Shown: piece by piece, positions 61,632 to 64,000 of the stretch | Position numbering within the stretch: position 1 is the stretch's first letter | How the letters are laid out: each line of letters starts with the position of its first letter | Source of the DNA: Lachnospiraceae bacterium | GTDB lineage: Bacteria; Bacillota; Clostridia; Lachnospirales; Lachnospiraceae | NCBI GenBank assembly: GCA_900753305.1 | Contig: CAADYR010000164.1 | Span: 5,831-69,830, forward strand | Direction: 5' to 3' | DNA: 64,000 bases | The notes under the pieces: model-generated | The model's input: the letters and a program-made list of their open reading frames with translations, nothing else | What the model was told of the DNA's origin: nothing | The model's database searches: none | Translations under genes and position numbers: made by a program

Positions 61632-62020
61632 TACTTTTTAAAGTATTTTAGTTATATCTAAATTATAATGATTATAATAAAGAATGCAAGCGGATTTAAA
61701 ATTTTTGTTAATCTTTAATAATTCCACGCCTTTGAAATTATTCATAACATACAATCACATATTAAATTGATTTCAAGATTTTTTTATGTATTTTTATAAA
61801 TTGTTGAGCAATTCGAAATTGTATTGTATAATTACGTTATATTCTGACTTATGCTTTGTACGCAAGCATTTATCATTTAGTAACGTAAATTGTTTTATTA
61901 TTGTTTTGCATACTTATTTTCAAATGCAATTTTTGTCTTTAATAAAATAGGAAGAAATTGATATATAAAAGTCAGGAACTTACTCATCAAATAAAACAAA
62001 AGAAAGAGGGAATTAACAAC
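61632..62020 (+). other. AT-rich regulatory spacer before the chemoreceptor
   Basis: No protein gene supported. It has the promoter listed below and a possible leader structure (ATGCTT 61851-61856 with AAGCAT 61864-61869; TTACGTTA 61832-61839 with TAACGTAA 61881-61888). The ~180-nt untranslated region contains two GGA sites (near 61950 and 61974). Confidence 0.5.
61804..61832 (+). promoter_or_regulatory. Candidate promoter of the chemoreceptor gene
   Basis: TTGAGC (61804-61809) and TATAAT (61827-61832) with a 17-base spacer. The left arm of an 8-bp inverted repeat overlaps the start region and might be an operator. Confidence 0.6.
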
Positions 62021-63721
62021 ATGCCAAAACTTAATGAAATGCGCATTCAAAAAAGGCTGACAACAGGTTTTATTATCACGACAGCCATCACCAGCATTGG
62101 TGCCATTCTGGGGATCATAGCTTTGATCTTTATCTCCAACCGATACACCTACGCCCTGCAGAATTATGGTTTCTCCCAGGGTGACATTGGAAAAGCCATG
62201 ATCATGTTCGCAGATACCCGAAGCAGTACACGTGGTATCATAGGCTATGATGATGACGATTTGATCGCATCCATGGCAGAAAGTCATGATACGAATAAGC
62301 AGAAATTTGAAAATTACTGGGATACCGTTCATAACACTCTGACTACTTCTGAAGAGGAAGCTATCTATCAGGCCATCAACAATCTGCTTACCAACTATTG
62401 GACAAAAGAGAACGAAGTAATTGCTCTCTGCAATACAACAGATCAGGCACAAAGAACACAGGCACAAACTGTAATGAATGATACTCTTGCTCCGATGTAT
62501 GAGGAGATTTATAGTCAAATGGTTAATTTATTAAATACCAATGTAGATGAAGGAAACGCATTAGATAATAAATTGAATATATTAGGTATTATAATTTTAG
62601 CAGTAATTATTATAGTTGTTATAATTTCCGTCATAGTGTCAACCAAATTGGGTATCATCATTGCAAAAGGTATTTCTGAACCACTGATTACATTGCGAAA
62701 CAGACTCATCACTTTCGAACAGGGTGATTTAAGTACAGACTTCCCTGTAGTTGATTCACAGGATGAGATCAAAGATATGACCGAAACTGCAACAGAAATG
62801 GCAGCCAGCCTTAAATCTATTATTTACGACTGTAATTATATTCTTGGTGAAATGTCAAAAGGTAACTATGGCATTACTTCTAAAGCAAAAGAAAAATATG
62901 TTGGTGAATATTCCGGTCTGATCAACGCAATGAGAAACTTAAGAGATTTAATGATTGAAACATTACAGCAGATCAGCGATGCATCAGAACAGGTCAATGC
63001 AGGTTCCAACAACCTGGCTCAGGCTGCTCAGGCGCTTGCAGAAGGTTCTACAGACCAGTCAGCAGCGGTACAGGAATTACAGGCAACAATCGCAAATATC
63101 ACCTCAGGTGTTGAAAAATCTTCTGCTAAAACTGAAGATTCCTATCAGGAAGCAAACAAATATGCTACAGAAGCTGACCAAAGCCGTGTAGAAATGGAAG
63201 CTATGATGACAGCTATGTCACGTATCAATGAAACATCACAGAAAATCGGAAATATCATTTCAGATATTGAAGATATCGCAAGCCAGACCAATCTGTTATC
63301 TCTGAACGCATCTATCGAAGCTGCAAGAGCAGGCGATGCAGGTAAAGGCTTCGCAGTCGTTGCTGATCAAATTCGTAAACTTGCTGAACAGAGTACACAA
63401 TCTGCAGTTGATACAAGACAGTTAATTGAAAGCTCACTTGCTGAAGTTGAAGAAGGTAACAAAGCCGCTCAACGCGCAGCAGACTCTATTGAATCTGTTG
63501 TAGATGGTATTAAGTCCATTGCTGAAACCTCACAGGAATTAAGCCAGATTTCACAGGAACAGGCAACTGCTATGGAACAGGCTGAACAGGGTATCAACCA
63601 GATTTCCGAAGTTGTACAGTCCAATTCCGCTACTGCAGAAGAAACTTCTGCTACCAGTGAAGAATTATCTGCTCAGGCAACTTCTCTGAATGAGTTAATT
63701 TCAAGATTCATCCTGAGTTAA
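62021..63721 (+). CDS. Methyl-accepting chemotaxis protein
   Basis: A 566-residue chemoreceptor. Two membrane helices (near residues 15-38 and 190-215) enclose a ~150-residue extracellular four-helix-bundle sensor with no clear ligand motif. A HAMP-type segment follows, with an unusually long helical region after it. The signalling tip is the conserved stretch containing EDIASQTNLLSLNASIEAARAGDAGKGFAVVA. The C-terminus lacks an NWETF-type CheR tether. Start ATG 62021 has GAGGG 10 bases upstream. It implies motility genes elsewhere. Confidence 0.94.
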   Translation: MPKLNEMRIQKRLTTGFIITTAITSIGAILGIIALIFISNRYTYALQNYGFSQGDIGKAMIMFADTRSSTRGIIGYDDDDLIASMAESHDTNKQKFENYWDTVHNTLTTSEEEAIYQAINNLLTNYWTKENEVIALCNTTDQAQRTQAQTVMNDTLAPMYEEIYSQMVNLLNTNVDEGNALDNKLNILGIIILAVIIIVVIISVIVSTKLGIIIAKGISEPLITLRNRLITFEQGDLSTDFPVVDSQDEIKDMTETATEMAASLKSIIYDCNYILGEMSKGNYGITSKAKEKYVGEYSGLINAMRNLRDLMIETLQQISDASEQVNAGSNNLAQAAQALAEGSTDQSAAVQELQATIANITSGVEKSSAKTEDSYQEANKYATEADQSRVEMEAMMTAMSRINETSQKIGNIISDIEDIASQTNLLSLNASIEAARAGDAGKGFAVVADQIRKLAEQSTQSAVDTRQLIESSLAEVEEGNKAAQRAADSIESVVDGIKSIAETSQELSQISQEQATAMEQAEQGINQISEVVQSNSATAEETSATSEELSAQATSLNELISRFILS

Positions 63722-63756
63722 TTGTTAATCAGATCAATTACATAATGGTAAAACTC

Positions 63757-63791
63757 AAAGGGAGCTACAGTTTGCATTGTAGCTCCCTTTT
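63757..63791 (+). terminator. Terminator of the chemoreceptor gene
   Basis: AAAGGGAGCTACA pairs with TGTAGCTCCCTTT around GTTTGCAT-like loop and is followed by T. Confidence 0.9.
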
Positions 63792-63876
63792 CTATGCTCT
63801 CCAGTAAGCAATCGCAAAAGACATAGAAAGAATAAAACAAATTATGCAGCTTATACATATATTAAAGTTACTCAAT

Positions 63877-63909
63877 AAAAAAACTTGTAAAGCACATACT
63901 TTACAAGTT
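63877..63909 (-). terminator. Terminator of tRNA-Cys
   Basis: AACTTGTAAAG pairs with CTTTACAAGTT around TATGTG, followed by a run of seven T on the minus strand. Confidence 0.9.
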
Positions 63910-63917
63910 CATATAAG

Positions 63918-63989
63918 AGGCGCAGACCGGATTTGAACCGGTGGATACTGGTGTTGCAGACCATTGCCTTACCACTTGGCTACTGCGCC
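63918..63989 (-). tRNA. tRNA-Cys (GCA)
   Basis: A 72-nt cloverleaf. Acceptor GGCGCAG pairs with CTGCGCC (7 bp) with discriminator U; anticodon arm TGGTCTGCAACACCA gives anticodon GCA; the T-arm GGTTCAAATCC is intact. CCA is not encoded. Both a terminator and the window end lie close by. Confidence 0.97.
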
Positions 63990-64000
63990 ATATTTAATTA

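Noticed and set aside
61832..61888. Cyclic di-GMP riboswitch before the chemoreceptor
   Set aside because: The conserved GEMM core and tetraloop are absent, and the outer stem overlaps the promoter.
61898..62518. A 206-residue minus-strand frame upstream of the chemoreceptor
   Set aside because: It overlaps the well-supported chemoreceptor start and has no domain or ribosome site.

Overview
The window looks like chromosomal DNA from a Gram-positive anaerobe of the class Clostridia, most likely a motile gut Lachnospiraceae. The base composition is moderately AT-rich and Shine-Dalgarno sites are strong AGGAGG types. Firmicutes markers include a T-box in front of ileS, a MecA adaptor, a GdpP-type c-di-AMP phosphodiesterase, a RacA-like MerR protein, DUF951 and DUF1858 proteins and a minimal 2[4Fe-4S] ferredoxin. 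The closest genus is not resolved. Most genes lie on the minus strand and rho-independent terminators separate the operons clearly.

Layout. 1-1811: an ECF sigma factor, a probable anti-sigma protein and two membrane proteins, the last cut by the window edge. 1864-4509: a DUF4474 protein coupled to a metallophosphoesterase, convergent with an AraC regulator. 4510-6497: a long inverted-repeat leader and a MATE exporter. 6508-6996: a Cu/Zn superoxide dismutase. 7084-10603: ileS with promoter, T-box and terminator. 10688-15522: an HscC-type Hsp70 and a large J-like/TPR partner. 15632-23029: a complete opp peptide transporter with an enlarged OppC. 23115-23870: a small membrane protein and a candidate small RNA. 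24022-31149: two secreted DUF5722 glycosidase-like paralogues, an 843-residue exported protein and a methyltransferase. 31327-39003: the F-ATP synthase operon. 39127-47044: a DUF402 protein, then a minus-strand run of PP2C phosphatase, wall hydrolases, dCMP deaminase, upp, rpiB, tsaC, amidase and a GH18-like protein. 47533-49335: mecA, a DUF1858 protein and a ferredoxin. 49336-54060: a MerR-type protein, dnaB, rplI and gdpP. 54168-56656: pepT and rpsF-ssb-rpsR. 56643-61607: DUF951, sirtuin, GH25 lysozyme, a Cys-rich protein, and GH51 and GH43 arabinosidases. 61804-64000: a chemoreceptor and tRNA-Cys.

The genes combine housekeeping functions (isoleucylation, ATP synthesis, replication, ribosomal proteins, salvage of uracil and deoxycytidylate) with gut-type accessory functions (oligopeptide uptake, arabinan use, drug export, wall remodelling, chemotaxis). 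The c subunit carries the residues of a sodium-binding site, so the ATP synthase may run on Na+.

The parts least explained by known systems are: the candidate ~83-nt RNA at 23754-23836, whose terminator loop matches the CsrA consensus; the HscC-type Hsp70 paired with a 1051-residue J-like/TPR/Cys-cluster protein; the DUF5722 pair next to a protein that seems to end in an inactivated C39-like domain; and the long hairpin leader of the MATE gene. I saw no CRISPR array, prophage, transposase or plasmid gene.
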